A stretch of DNA of 64,000 nucleotides from Trinickia dinghuensis (GCF_003367175.1 NZ_QRGA01000004.1:1-64000); one strand, 5' to 3'; positions 27,051-36,055 are shown, numbered from the stretch's first letter. Notes: a model not told the origin generated them from the letters alone. Program-made: numbers and translations.

Positions 27051-28211
27051 TTAGAAGGATCGCGGCAGACCGAGCAGATGCTCGCCGACGTACGACAGGA
27101 TCAGGTTCGTCGAGATCGGTGCAACCTGATACAGGCGGGTCTCGCGGAACTTGCGCTCGACGTCGTACTCGTTCGCGAAGCCGAACCCGCCGTGGAATTG
27201 CAGACACGCGTTCGCTGCTTCCCACGATGCGTCGGCCGCAAGCAGCTTGGCCATGTTCGCTTGCGCGCCGGCCGGCTGCTTCGCATCGAACAGCTCGCAT
27301 GCCTTATAGCGCATCAGGCTCGCGGCCTCGACGTTCACGTAGGCTCGCGCGATCGGGAACTGTACGCCCTGGTTCTGACCAATTGGCCGGCCGAACACGA
27401 CACGTTCCTTCACGTACTTCGAGACCTTGTCGAGGAACCAGTACCCGTCACCGATGCATTCGGCCGCGATCAGCGTACGTTCGGCATTCAGCCCGTCAAG
27501 GATGTACTTGAAGCCCTTGCCTTCTTCGCCAATCAGGTTTTCGGCGGGAATCTCGAGGTTGTCGAAGAACAATTCGTTTGTCTCGTGGTTCACCATGTTC
27601 GGTATCGGGCGCACCGTCATGCCGTTGCCGATCGCTTCGCGAAGGTCGACGAGGAAAATCGACATGCCTTCGGATTTCTTCGTTACTTGGTCGATCGGTG
27701 TCGTACGAGCAAGCAGAATCATCAGATCTGAATGCTGGACGCGCGAGATCCATACCTTCTGTCCGTTGACGACGTAGCGATCGCCCTTGCGAATGGCCGT
27801 CGTCTTCAGCTTCGTCGTGTCGGTGCCCGTCGTGGGTTCGGTCACGCCCATCGATTGCAACCGGAGCTTGCCGCTGGCGATCTGCGGCAGATACTTCGAC
27901 TTCTGTTCGGCGGAGCCGTGGCGCAGCAGCGTTCCCATGTTGTACATCTGACCGTGGCAGGCCCCCGAGTTGCCGCCGCTGCGATTGATTTCCTCCATAA
28001 TCACCGATGCCTCGGTCAGGCCCAGACCGGATCCACCGTATTCCTGCGGAATCAGGGCGGCAAGCCAACCTGCATCGGTCAGTGCCTGGACGAAGGCCTC
28101 CGGGTATGCGCGTTCCTCGTCGATTTTGCGGAAATACTCCGACGGGAAGTTCGAACACAGGTCGCGAATTGCCTCGCGAATCTCTTGGTGAGGTGCGGCG
28201 ATATCCAACAC
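27051..28211 (-). CDS. Acyl-CoA dehydrogenase
   Basis: This 386-residue FAD enzyme has MGVTEPTTGTDTTKLKT near residue 140 (FAD/substrate loop), FGRPIGQNQGVQFPIA near 290 and the C-terminal FHGGFGFANEYDVERKFRE near 340. The C-terminal segment that holds the catalytic glutamate in medium-chain enzymes (IYEGT) reads LYQVAPIS here, so that base is missing. A glutamate in GLNAERTLIAAE aligns with the base used by isovaleryl-CoA dehydrogenase, suggesting branched acyl-CoA. It passes electrons to ETF, encoded at 36869-38570. A homologue is part of the Pseudomonas itaconate operon. Confidence 0.9.
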   Translation of the reverse strand: MLDIAAPHQEIREAIRDLCSNFPSEYFRKIDEERAYPEAFVQALTDAGWLAALIPQEYGGSGLGLTEASVIMEEINRSGGNSGACHGQMYNMGTLLRHGSAEQKSKYLPQIASGKLRLQSMGVTEPTTGTDTTKLKTTAIRKGDRYVVNGQKVWISRVQHSDLMILLARTTPIDQVTKKSEGMSIFLVDLREAIGNGMTVRPIPNMVNHETNELFFDNLEIPAENLIGEEGKGFKYILDGLNAERTLIAAECIGDGYWFLDKVSKYVKERVVFGRPIGQNQGVQFPIARAYVNVEAASLMRYKACELFDAKQPAGAQANMAKLLAADASWEAANACLQFHGGFGFANEYDVERKFRETRLYQVAPISTNLILSYVGEHLLGLPRSF

Positions 28212-28223
28212 GTTTATCTCCTC

Positions 28224-29099
28224 TTAGTTTCCTGTGGCGGGACGGGCTTCGGTCAGCGTCACGCGCCCATCGACGCATAGCCGACCAAGGGCGTTTTCAG
28301 CCCAGATGCGGATCTCGGGTGATGTCGGGTCGTGGGCCGCGCACACGTAGAACGGTTCGTTATCAAATAGCGGGCCGATTGCCTTGAATGAAAATCCGGC
28401 GATTTGTGCGCGCGGCAGGTTGCGGCGTACTAGCTCGATGAGCAGCGTGGCGGTCAGCGGACCATGGACGACCAGCGCGGGATACCCTTCCTGCTCGATA
28501 GCGTACGGACGGTCGTAGTGGATCCTGTGGCCGTTGTAGGTCACGGCCGAATAGCGGAACAGCAGCACGGGATCGGGCACGATCAGGCGCCGCCACGTGC
28601 CGTCGTTTGGTGCCTCCAATCCGCTATCCGGTGAGCCAGGTACCCTAGGTGCGTCTCGGTAGACGATGTCCTGCTCTTCAGACAGCAACGTGCCGTCGAG
28701 ATCTTCGAGCTGATGCCGAACACGAACGAACACCAACTGTCCGCTGCGACCATCTTTCACGCCGACATCGACGATCTGTGAGGTTCGAGTGACGTCGTGG
28801 CCGATTCGAACCGGACGTTCGAATTGCACCCGGCTACCGGCCCACATGCGGCGCGGCAACGGTACGGGTGGTAGGAACCCGCCGCGTGTAGGGTGTCCGT
28901 CGACGCCGACGTGCGACTGACGAGCAATGGCGGGAAAGAGCGCCCAGTGCCAGAGCGGCGGAAGCGCATCGCCCGGTTCAAGCGTTGCTTCGTGGTCGAG
29001 CAACGCGGCGAGCTGCGAGGCGAGTCGAGGCGAGACCGTTTCGCGATCGGTCTGCGTGCGCCCGATCCAGTTACGAAGGTTGTCGAATTCTGCGGACAT
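28224..29099 (-). CDS. ich: FAS1-like/MaoC-type dehydratase, itaconyl-CoA hydratase-like
   Basis: The chosen start MSAEFDNLRNWIGRTQTD gives 291 residues, a double-hotdog hydratase. The N-terminal FAS1-like dehydratase half contains PPLWHWALF and PLPRRMWAGSRV; the C-terminal half carries RYSAVTYNGHRIHYDRPYA with the catalytic Asn/His/Asp cluster and LVVHGPLTATLLI. This is the layout of mesaconyl-C4-CoA and itaconyl-CoA hydratases. It is the first enzyme gene of the operon, 95 bp after the LysR stop. It would hydrate an unsaturated C5-dicarboxyl-CoA to citramalyl-CoA. Confidence 0.85.
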   Translation of the reverse strand: MSAEFDNLRNWIGRTQTDRETVSPRLASQLAALLDHEATLEPGDALPPLWHWALFPAIARQSHVGVDGHPTRGGFLPPVPLPRRMWAGSRVQFERPVRIGHDVTRTSQIVDVGVKDGRSGQLVFVRVRHQLEDLDGTLLSEEQDIVYRDAPRVPGSPDSGLEAPNDGTWRRLIVPDPVLLFRYSAVTYNGHRIHYDRPYAIEQEGYPALVVHGPLTATLLIELVRRNLPRAQIAGFSFKAIGPLFDNEPFYVCAAHDPTSPEIRIWAENALGRLCVDGRVTLTEARPATGN

Positions 29100-29194
29100 A
29101 TCGTCAGTTTTCCAAAATGCGTCGTTGCTGCAAGAGTGACGCACCGGACTGCCGACGACAATTTGTGCTTCGGAAACGGGGCTTTAAGTGGTGT

Positions 29195-30136
29195 TTAAGG
29201 TGCCACAGCGACCTGAACGGCATTGTGAATGTGGTCGTCGTCCTGGGCTTTGCCGGTGAGCTGGTCGACCAGTTCGCGCGTGAAGGATGGCAACAGATCG
29301 AGGCTGCGTATGCAGATCAGCAAGTTGCGGGTTGCCCAGTCGTCCTCGATAGATACGAGCTTGACGTTCATGAGCCGCGCATACCGTGCCGCCGAAGAGA
29401 ATGGCAGCACACCGATCCCTACGTTCGCCTCGACCATTCGGCACAGTGCTTCGAAGTTGCCTACTTCGATCCGCACCTGAAGTGTCTTGTGAAGATCGTT
29501 GACGACTCGATTGAGGAAGGTGTGGATCGCGCTCGCTTCTGGGAGCCCGATGAAGTCGAAGCCCGTGGTCTCGGCGAAGGGGATCGATTGGTGGTCGGCC
29601 AGCGGATGCGACGGATGGACGGCGAGGATCAGTTTGTCCCTGCGATAGGGCAGCGTCATCAGCGATTCGGTCCTGACCTCTCCCGCCACGATGCCGACGT
29701 CCGCCCACCCTTCGCTGATCGCGCGGACGATATCGTGGCTCAGTCTTTCCTTCAAACCGATGTTGACGTCCGGGTGGGTTGCAAGAAAGTCCCGCAGGTC
29801 GTTAGGCAGGAACTCCGTTGTCGCGGTGGTATTGGCGAACAATCGGATGTGCCCCTTGATGCCGCGCGCGTACTCCTGCATGTCGCCTCGCAAGTTTTCG
29901 AGTTGTGACAGTACGAGCCGCGCGTGATGCAGGAACGCCTGCCCGGGAGGGGTAAGTGTCACACCCTGACTCGTCCGGAACAGCAGCTTGGAGCCCATGC
30001 TCTCTTCGAGATTCTTGATGCGAGTGCTCGCGGCGGGTACCGACATGCACGAGCGCTCAGCGCCGCGTGTCAGGCTGTTCGTTTCCGCGATGGCGCTCAT
30101 CAGGCGGAGATCGACCAGATCGAAATGCATTCCCAT
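29195..30136 (-). CDS. LysR-family transcriptional regulator
   Basis: This 313-residue protein has an N-terminal winged helix-turn-helix (LRLMSAIAETNSLTRGAERS, residues 10-29, then ASTRIKNLEESMGSKLLFRT) and a periplasmic-binding-like co-inducer domain from about residue 90. It lies at the head of the CoA-pathway operon on the same strand and faces the P5C-dehydrogenase-like gene across 287 bp. The itaconate operons of Pseudomonas and Yersinia are also governed by a LysR protein. It could control both directions; a CoA-linked or dicarboxylate inducer is a guess. Confidence 0.9.
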   Translation of the reverse strand: MGMHFDLVDLRLMSAIAETNSLTRGAERSCMSVPAASTRIKNLEESMGSKLLFRTSQGVTLTPPGQAFLHHARLVLSQLENLRGDMQEYARGIKGHIRLFANTTATTEFLPNDLRDFLATHPDVNIGLKERLSHDIVRAISEGWADVGIVAGEVRTESLMTLPYRRDKLILAVHPSHPLADHQSIPFAETTGFDFIGLPEASAIHTFLNRVVNDLHKTLQVRIEVGNFEALCRMVEANVGIGVLPFSSAARYARLMNVKLVSIEDDWATRNLLICIRSLDLLPSFTRELVDQLTGKAQDDDHIHNAVQVAVAP

Positions 30137-30423
30137 GATTTGCCTCTTAGCTTTGGCGTGCCGATGAGCGAATCATAGCAACAGGAAAAAATCCGCAAAA
30201 GTAAGGAATCTATCTACGGGCTTATATTTCCGTGCTAACCATATAAATTGGTGGATATAGAGGTCGAATTGTGTGATGTCAGAGATTTTACTATGCGAAA
30301 TTCCGCAAAATAATCTCGACGCAAATCAAGACGGCTCGTTTTCGTCGATCGACAATCCGCTCAACGTCGGGGGAGCGCAATGAGGTCCTCCGTCGATCCG
30401 ACTGCCCTCTACAGGAGATAGCG
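30137..30423. promoter_or_regulatory. Divergent promoter region with candidate LysR and shared-motif sites
   Basis: This AT-rich 287-bp gap separates lysR and the ALDH gene. ACCA-N7-TGGT at 30238-30252 is a candidate LysR-type inverted repeat. ATCCGCAAAA occurs at 30191-30200, and TGCGAAATTCCGCAAAA at 30294-30310 repeats the element seen at 19812. The ALDH ribosome-binding site CAGGAG lies just upstream of the ATG at 30424. Confidence 0.45.
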
Positions 30424-31974
30424 ATGTTGATTGCACCGTACGCGAACGAGCCGTTCGACCTCTTTGACACCGACGCCGCAGTCGCAGAAATGCGTGGTGC
30501 GCTCGACAAGGTGCGTACCCGCTTTGGCGAGACGTATCCTCTGATCATTAATGGCGAACGCGTCATGACGGACGACAAGCTCGTCTCGACGAACCCGTCG
30601 AACCCGGCAGAAATCGTCGGTTACTCGGCGACGGCAACGCAGCAGCACGCCGATGCGGCACTCGATGCGGCATGGAAGGCGTTCGAATCGTGGAAACGCT
30701 GGACGCAAGAAGATCGCTCGCGCGTGATGCTGAAGGCGGCAGCGATCATGCGTCGCCGCAAGCGCGAGCTCGAAGCATGGCTCGTCTACGAGATCGGCAA
30801 GAACTATGTCGAGGCAAGCGCTGAAGTCGCAGAGATGATCGACTTCACGGAGTACTACGCACGACAGGCGCTGACTCACGTCGGTGGACTGGGTTCGCTG
30901 ATCCACTATTCGGGCGAGGAGAACGAGAGCTTCTACATTCCGCTCGGCGCCGGCGTGACGATTTCTCCGTGGAACTTCCCGATGGCGCTGATGACGGGGA
31001 TGACCGTTGGGGCGATCGTCGTCGGCAACACGGTCGTGTGCAAGCCGGCGGAGGACACGGTCGTGTCGCTGTCGAAGGTCTTCGACATCTTCGAGGAAGC
31101 TGGCCTGCCGCCGGGCGTCGTTAACTATCTGCCTGGCAATGGTCGCGATGTGGGCTCGTATCTCGTCGCACATCCGCGTACCCGGTTCGTCAACTTTACG
31201 GGCTCTCTTGCGACCGGTGCGGCAATTAACGAGTCCGCCGCGAAGCTCGCACCTGGCCAGAAGTGGTTCAAGCGCGTATTCCTCGAACTCGGGGGCAAGG
31301 ACGGCATCCTGGTCGACGAGACCGCCAACTTGGACGATGCTGCAACCGGTGTCATTCAGGCCGCGTTCGGCTATTCGGGTCAAAAGTGCTCCGCGTGCTC
31401 GCGCTTGATCGTCGTGGACTCGGTCTACGATGCGCTGATCGAACGCGTGATCGAGCGCACGAAGAAGCTCGTGGTTGACGAAGCGAAGAACAACCCGAAT
31501 CTCGGCCCGGTGTGCAACGAGATGCAATACAAGAAAGTTCAGTCGTACATCGATATCGGGCGCGGCGAAGGCAAACTGCTGACGGGCGGCAAAGGGGTGG
31601 ACGCACCCGGCTATCTCATCGAACCGACGATCATCGGCGACGTGTCGCCGACCGCACGCATTTCGCAGGAAGAAGTGTTCGGTCCGTTCGTTGCGGCCAT
31701 CCGCGTGAAGGACTTCGCAGAAGGGCTGAAGGTTGCGAACAACACGGTTTACGGTCTGACCGGCGCGTTGTTCTCGAACGACCGCGAGCGCATCGAGATC
31801 GCTCGCCGCGAGTTCCATGTCGGCAACCTGTACTTCAACCGCAAATGCACAGGCGCGCTCGTTGGGATCCAGCCGTTCGGCGGTTTCAATCTCACTGGTA
31901 CCGACACGAAGACCGGTGGTCCGGACTACCTGCTTCAGTTCATGCAGATCAAGGCTGTGGCTGAGCGTCTGTAA
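30424..31974 (+). CDS. L-glutamate gamma-semialdehyde (P5C) dehydrogenase-like ALDH
   Basis: This 516-residue protein has the length and signatures of RocA/PutA-type P5C dehydrogenases: [20 protein letters not shown] near residue 178, [20 protein letters not shown] near 256, [18 protein letters not shown] near 278, and [18 protein letters not shown] near 315 with the catalytic cysteine. Proline or glutamate use is the default reading, but no ProDH is present; beside a DAO-type oxidase and an aminotransferase it may act on a substituted glutamate semialdehyde. A strong terminator follows the gene. Confidence 0.85.
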   Translation: MLIAPYANEPFDLFDTDAAVAEMRGALDKVRTRFGETYPLIINGERVMTDDKLVSTNPSNPAEIVGYSATATQQHADAALDAAWKAFESWKRWTQEDRSRVMLKAAAIMRRRKRELEAWLVYEIGKNYVEASAEVAEMIDFTEYYARQALTHVGGLGSLIHYSGEENESFYIPLGAGVTISPWNFPMALMTGMTVGAIVVGNTVVCKPAEDTVVSLSKVFDIFEEAGLPPGVVNYLPGNGRDVGSYLVAHPRTRFVNFTGSLATGAAINESAAKLAPGQKWFKRVFLELGGKDGILVDETANLDDAATGVIQAAFGYSGQKCSACSRLIVVDSVYDALIERVIERTKKLVVDEAKNNPNLGPVCNEMQYKKVQSYIDIGRGEGKLLTGGKGVDAPGYLIEPTIIGDVSPTARISQEEVFGPFVAAIRVKDFAEGLKVANNTVYGLTGALFSNDRERIEIARREFHVGNLYFNRKCTGALVGIQPFGGFNLTGTDTKTGGPDYLLQFMQIKAVAERL

Positions 31975-31984
31975 GTTTGATGTC

Positions 31985-32023
31985 CCGGTCCGGCGTACGT
32001 CCATGCGCCGGGCCGGTTTTTTT
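31985..32023 (+). terminator. Rho-independent terminator after the P5C-dehydrogenase-like gene
   Basis: CCGGTCCGGCG (31985-31995) pairs with CGCCGGGCCGG (32006-32016) with one G-U pair, followed directly by seven T. It separates this gene from the aminotransferase gene 18 bp further on, so the latter needs read-through or another promoter. Confidence 0.85.
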
Positions 32024-32041
32024 CCGGACCTGACAACCTAA

Positions 32042-33247
32042 ATGAACATCATTGCGGACAGAATCGGGCGGATCGCGCCCGCGGAGACGATGGCGATGGC
32101 CGCGCGGGCAGCGGAGCTGCGCCGGGCCGGGCGGAACGTGATATCGCTGTCGCAGGGCGAGCCGGATTTTCCGACTCCCGAGAACATCCAGGAGGCAGCC
32201 ATTCGGGCAATGCGCAGCGGCAAGACGCGCTACACCGAAGCGGCGGGCATCCCGGAGTTGCGCGAGGCAATTGCGGCAAAGCTCGCGAACGACAATGGCC
32301 TAATCTATCCGGTCGCTGGTATCAGCGTGTCGTCGGGGGCTAAACAGGCGATCTTCGCGGCGTTCTTTGCGTCGCTGAACGTTGGTGACGAAGTGATTGT
32401 GCCGACACCCTGTTGGGTGTCCTACCCCGAGATCGTGAAGATGTCGGGCGGTACGCCGGTTTGTGTCCCATGCCCGGAAACTGCAGGCTTTAAGCTCACG
32501 GCGGCACAACTCGAAGCCGCCATTACACCGCGCACCAAGTGGTTGATGCTGAATTCGCCGTCCAATCCGACAGGTGCCGTGTATTCGCGTGACGAACTGG
32601 TGTCTCTCGCCGAAGTGCTGCGTCGGCACCCGCATGTCTGGGTGCTGTCGGACGACATCTACGAGAAGCTGATTTATATCGACACCCCGTTCAACAACAT
32701 CCTGAACGTCGCCCCTGATCTTTACGAGCGCACGCTTCTCATCAACGGTGTGTCGAAGGTGTATGCGATGACGGGGTGGCGTATCGGCTACGCAGCGGGA
32801 CCTACGCAGCTCATCAAAGCGATGAATCTCGTGCAGGGGCAGATCGTCACGAGCGCTACGTCCATCGCGCAGTACGCATCTGTTGAGGCGCTCACCGGTA
32901 GTCAGGTGTTTGTCGAGACTTCGCTACGCGCATTCAACCAGCGGCGCAAGCAGGTCGTCGAAGCGTTGCGTCGCATTCCCGGGCTGCAATGCCGCGAGCC
33001 GGAGGGGGCGTTCTATGCGTTCGTTGGCTGCCAGGAATTGATCGGGCGGCGTACATTGTCCGGGGAGCGCATCGAAAGCGACCAGGATTTCGTCCGATAC
33101 CTGCTGGACAATGCCAATGTTGCAGTCGTCTCCGGGACAGGGTTCCTGCTTTCTCCGTATTTCAGGCTGTCATATGCCGCATCCGTCGAGCAGCTGGAAG
33201 AAGCGCTCCAGCGTATCGAGGCGGCATGCGCGAAGCTGCTGGCTTGA
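32042..33247 (+). CDS. PLP-dependent class I/II aminotransferase
   Basis: This 401-residue fold-type I aminotransferase has LSQGEPDFPTPENIQEAA near residue 36, SSGAKQAIF near 97, NSPSNPTG near 173, and the PLP lysine in INGVSKVYAMTGWRIGYA near 240. It belongs to the aspartate aminotransferase-like group with broad amino-acid use. The start at 32042 has no obvious ribosome-binding site, and ATG codons around residue 17 are alternatives. With the 2-oxoacid decarboxylase genes nearby it probably supplies their 2-oxoacid. Confidence 0.88.
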   Translation: MNIIADRIGRIAPAETMAMAARAAELRRAGRNVISLSQGEPDFPTPENIQEAAIRAMRSGKTRYTEAAGIPELREAIAAKLANDNGLIYPVAGISVSSGAKQAIFAAFFASLNVGDEVIVPTPCWVSYPEIVKMSGGTPVCVPCPETAGFKLTAAQLEAAITPRTKWLMLNSPSNPTGAVYSRDELVSLAEVLRRHPHVWVLSDDIYEKLIYIDTPFNNILNVAPDLYERTLLINGVSKVYAMTGWRIGYAAGPTQLIKAMNLVQGQIVTSATSIAQYASVEALTGSQVFVETSLRAFNQRRKQVVEALRRIPGLQCREPEGAFYAFVGCQELIGRRTLSGERIESDQDFVRYLLDNANVAVVSGTGFLLSPYFRLSYAASVEQLEEALQRIEAACAKLLA

Positions 33248-33294
33248 ATTCGATCTGACGCATCGAACCACGACGCATCACCAAGAGGCATGTC

Positions 33295-34458
33295 ATGAGC
33301 GAAAGAATCGTCATTACCGGTGGCGGCGGTATCGGGTGTTCCATCGCCTACTTCCTGACCCAGCAGGGTCGCACGGATCGTGAGATCTGGGTTATCGAAC
33401 GTGATCCGACATACAGGATTGCATCGTCAGCGCTGTCGGCCAGCTCGATCCGTCAACAGTTCTCGACACCGTCCTGCATCCAGCTGTCGCGATTCGGTTA
33501 CGAATTCATGCGTTCGATTGAACGCGACAAGGAGCGGTTCGGCGCAGGCGTCGATCTGACCGACTGCGGCTATCTGTTCGTTGGTACGTCCGAGCAGGCG
33601 CCCTTGCTGCGCAAGCGAACTGCGCTGGCGCGGTCGATGGGCGTCGCCATTGCCGAGCGATCGCCGGAGGAACTGATTGCACGCTATCCGTGGTTGAACG
33701 TCAGCGATCTCGCGTATGCAGCAGAGGGCTTGTCCGGAGAAGGCTGGTTCGACGGATACAGTCTGATGCAGTGGTATCGCAATCGGGCACGTGAGGCTGG
33801 CGTCCAGTTCGTAACAGGCGACGCGGCGGCATACCGGACGGCCGGCAATCGCATCACGCATGTCGAATTGACCGATGGTCGTATGATTGCCGGGGATCAA
33901 TTCGTCAATGCGGGCGGTGCGTGGTCATCGAAGCTCGCGAGCACGGTCGGAATCGACCTACCTATTCGACCGCGCCGACGTTGCGCATTTGTTGTGTCCT
34001 GTCCGACCGCAATACCGGACCTCCCGATTTTGATCGACACCTCGGGCATCTATCTGAGGCGGGAGCAAAATCACTTCCTGTGCATTGTGTCGCCGTCGGC
34101 CGAGAATGATCTCGACGACTTGCCGCTAGACGTCAACTTCGCGGAGTTCGACGACATAATCTGGCCGACACTCGCGGAACGGATCCCGGCTTTCGAAGCG
34201 CTACGTGTCGAACATGCGTGGGCTGGCTACTACGAATACAACGTGCTCGATCACAACGGCCTCGTTGGTCAAAGTGGCCCGGAGAATTCGTTCGTTGCCG
34301 CGGGATTCAGTGGTCACGGAATGATGCATAGCCCCGGCGTCGGCCGTGGCATAGCGGAACTTCTGTCGTTCGATGAGTACCAGACGATCGACCTGACTCC
34401 GCTGTCGGCCGATCGAATCGTTACCGGAAATCTGGTAGTCGAGGAGGCTGTTTATTGA
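33295..34458 (+). CDS. FAD-dependent amino acid/amine oxidoreductase (DAO family)
   Basis: This 387-residue protein starts with the FAD-binding segment IVITGGGGIGCSIAYFL at residues 5-21. VNAGGAWSSKLASTVG near residue 205 and GHGMMHSPGVGRGIAELL near 341 are hallmarks of the DAO superfamily (sarcosine oxidase, glycine oxidase, DadA). It follows the aminotransferase by 47 bp. Members oxidise secondary amines, D-amino acids or proline analogues to imines. In this setting it could open a cyclic or N-substituted amino acid; electrons may go to ETF or directly to oxygen. Confidence 0.85.
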   Translation: MSERIVITGGGGIGCSIAYFLTQQGRTDREIWVIERDPTYRIASSALSASSIRQQFSTPSCIQLSRFGYEFMRSIERDKERFGAGVDLTDCGYLFVGTSEQAPLLRKRTALARSMGVAIAERSPEELIARYPWLNVSDLAYAAEGLSGEGWFDGYSLMQWYRNRAREAGVQFVTGDAAAYRTAGNRITHVELTDGRMIAGDQFVNAGGAWSSKLASTVGIDLPIRPRRRCAFVVSCPTAIPDLPILIDTSGIYLRREQNHFLCIVSPSAENDLDDLPLDVNFAEFDDIIWPTLAERIPAFEALRVEHAWAGYYEYNVLDHNGLVGQSGPENSFVAAGFSGHGMMHSPGVGRGIAELLSFDEYQTIDLTPLSADRIVTGNLVVEEAVY

Positions 34459-34485
34459 GCGTGGCCGGATCACGCTCGAGGCGCG

Positions 34486-34524
34486 CGCGCCGGTCGCCGT
34501 TGTGGTGTCCGGCGCGTTCTCTTT
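34486..34524 (+). terminator. Terminator between convergent oxidoreductase and AraC genes
   Basis: CGCGCCGG (34486-34493) pairs with CCGGCGCG (34509-34516), followed by TTCTCTTT. It lies 28 bp after the FAD oxidoreductase stop. Confidence 0.6.
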
Positions 34525-34545
34525 GGGGCCGTGATCTTGTTGCCG

Positions 34546-35310
34546 TCAAGCCGGGTGAAGGCCACGTCCGCGGGCGTCGCGATACTGCCGCGGGGTCAGG
34601 TGCGTGGCAAGTTTGAACTGACGCGTAAACGCGCTATGGTCCGCGTAACCGCAACTGGCTGCGATGTCGGTAATGCTGTGATCAGTGGTTTCGAGCAGCT
34701 TGCATGCGTGATCGATTCGCATCTTCATCAGTAGCTGCTTCGGCGTCAGGTGGAACACTTCGCGGGTCAGGCGCTCGAGTGTGTCGACCGAGATCGAGGC
34801 ATGATCGGCCGCCTCCGTGATGAGGATGTTCTGACTCAAGTGCTGTTCCAGATAGGCAAGAAAGTCGAAGAGTCGACGGTATCCGTGATGCCGTTCATCG
34901 GGTCGCGGCAGGTCGCGGGAGACGCCGATCATGCCGATGCCGCTTTCATTCTCGTCGATGATTGGAAACTTCGAACTGAGGCACCAGTATTTGTGACCGA
35001 TGCCAGTCGAGTACAGACGAAGTCGATCAACGATCGGCGACTTGTTTTCGATGACGGACAAGTCTTGTGCGACGGTGCTCGCGCCGGTTACGGGAAAGAG
35101 TTGATCTGCTGTCTTGCCGATGACGTCATCACGTGCAAGGCCGCTTCGATCGATCAGCGTCTGGTTGACTGACAGATAGCGCGCACGGGCATCCTTGACG
35201 TAATAGAGAACGTCGGGGAGGCAGTCGAAGACTCGCTCCAGCAACTCCGGATGGCGATCCAACTGTCTGATTAGCGCGACGAGCATGTCTTTGTCGGTTT
35301 GGGACGGCAT
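34546..35310 (-). CDS. PAS domain-containing AraC-family regulator
   Basis: The start MPSQTDKDMLVALIRQLDRH gives 254 residues. Residues about 30-140 form a PAS domain (LPDVLYYVKDARARYLSVNQ, then DDVIGKTADQLFPV, GVSRDL), and residues 150-250 an AraC DNA-binding domain with two helix-turn-helices (LTPKQLLMKMRIDHACKLLE, SITDIAASCGYADHSAFTRQ). It is encoded between the oxidoreductase and decarboxylase genes and probably senses a pathway compound through the PAS pocket and activates one or both. Confidence 0.88.
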   Translation of the reverse strand: MPSQTDKDMLVALIRQLDRHPELLERVFDCLPDVLYYVKDARARYLSVNQTLIDRSGLARDDVIGKTADQLFPVTGASTVAQDLSVIENKSPIVDRLRLYSTGIGHKYWCLSSKFPIIDENESGIGMIGVSRDLPRPDERHHGYRRLFDFLAYLEQHLSQNILITEAADHASISVDTLERLTREVFHLTPKQLLMKMRIDHACKLLETTDHSITDIAASCGYADHSAFTRQFKLATHLTPRQYRDARGRGLHPA

Positions 35311-35378
35311 GCGGACTCTGGACAAAAAGGGAACCAGATGCCGATTGTACCGGGAGGATAGGTGACGTCCAGGAATGG

Positions 35379-35408
35379 AAAAAGGGTCCCGCGGTGGGCG
35401 GAACCCTT
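35379..35408 (-). terminator. Rho-independent terminator after the TPP-enzyme genes
   Basis: On the minus strand AAGGGTTCCGC pairs with GCGGGACCCTT and is followed by a T-run (A at 35379-35383 on the plus strand). It closes the two-gene decarboxylase operon. Confidence 0.75.
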
Positions 35409-35437
35409 CATGCATGGTGATCTGCCCGCGTAAGCCC

Positions 35438-36055
35438 TTATTGGCTTGCGTGTGCGGCGGACCCGAGCAGTGCTTCGCGGAAGCGGCTGCGCAGATAAGG
35501 GCCGTCGCGCGGCGGCAGACACGTCGGGGCTGGGTCGGTGCTGACCTTGACGGTTGCGAGTACCGGACCGTCGCCATTGAGAATGGCGTCGACGAAGTCG
35601 TCGAGTTGAGCTTCCGTCGTGATCGTGCGCGCGTTCTCGATGCAGGCCGCCCGTGCGACAGCGGTGACATCGACGCCTCGTCCAGCATGTGCGGGCTGCA
35701 TTCCGGTTTCGGCATAGTGTCCGTTGTCGATCACGACGATCGACAGGTTGGACGGACGATCGACGCCGACGGTAGCCAGCGAGCCGAGGCCCATCATCAT
35801 TTCGCCATCGCCGACGAACACCACGGCACGCTTTGACGGCTGTGCACGTGCGATGCCGAGCCCGAAAGTCACGGCGCCACCCATTGCACCCCAGAGATAG
35901 AAGTTTTGCGGCGTATCGCCGGCGGCGGCAACATCGAAGGTCGGGTTGCCGAGGCTGGTGACGGCCAGTACGCGGTCCGCGCGATCGCGGAGGATGCGTT
36001 GAACGGCCGTTCGGCGGTTCAGGGGAGTGGTCTGTTGCGTCATGTCGATGCTCAC
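35438..36055 (-). CDS. TPP-dependent 2-oxoacid decarboxylase, TPP-binding (ComE-like) subunit
   Basis: This 205-residue protein corresponds to the C-terminal, TPP-binding half of 2-oxoacid decarboxylases. FVGDGEMMMGLGSLATVG near residue 80 and LSIVVIDNGHYAETGMQ near 105 form the GDG...N diphosphate/magnesium motif. Its start overlaps the stop of the companion subunit gene by 4 bp. Sulfopyruvate decarboxylase (ComDE) and phosphonopyruvate decarboxylase are the closest described enzymes, but nothing else here handles sulfonates or phosphonates, so another 2-oxoacid made by the aminotransferase is the likelier substrate. Confidence 0.8.
   Translation of the reverse strand: MSIDMTQQTTPLNRRTAVQRILRDRADRVLAVTSLGNPTFDVAAAGDTPQNFYLWGAMGGAVTFGLGIARAQPSKRAVVFVGDGEMMMGLGSLATVGVDRPSNLSIVVIDNGHYAETGMQPAHAGRGVDVTAVARAACIENARTITTEAQLDDFVDAILNGDGPVLATVKVSTDPAPTCLPPRDGPYLRSRFREALLGSAAHASQ

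Noticed and set aside
30409-32004. 531-codon minus-strand frame
   Set aside because: Shadow of the P5C-dehydrogenase-like gene, whose catalytic motifs are unmistakable.
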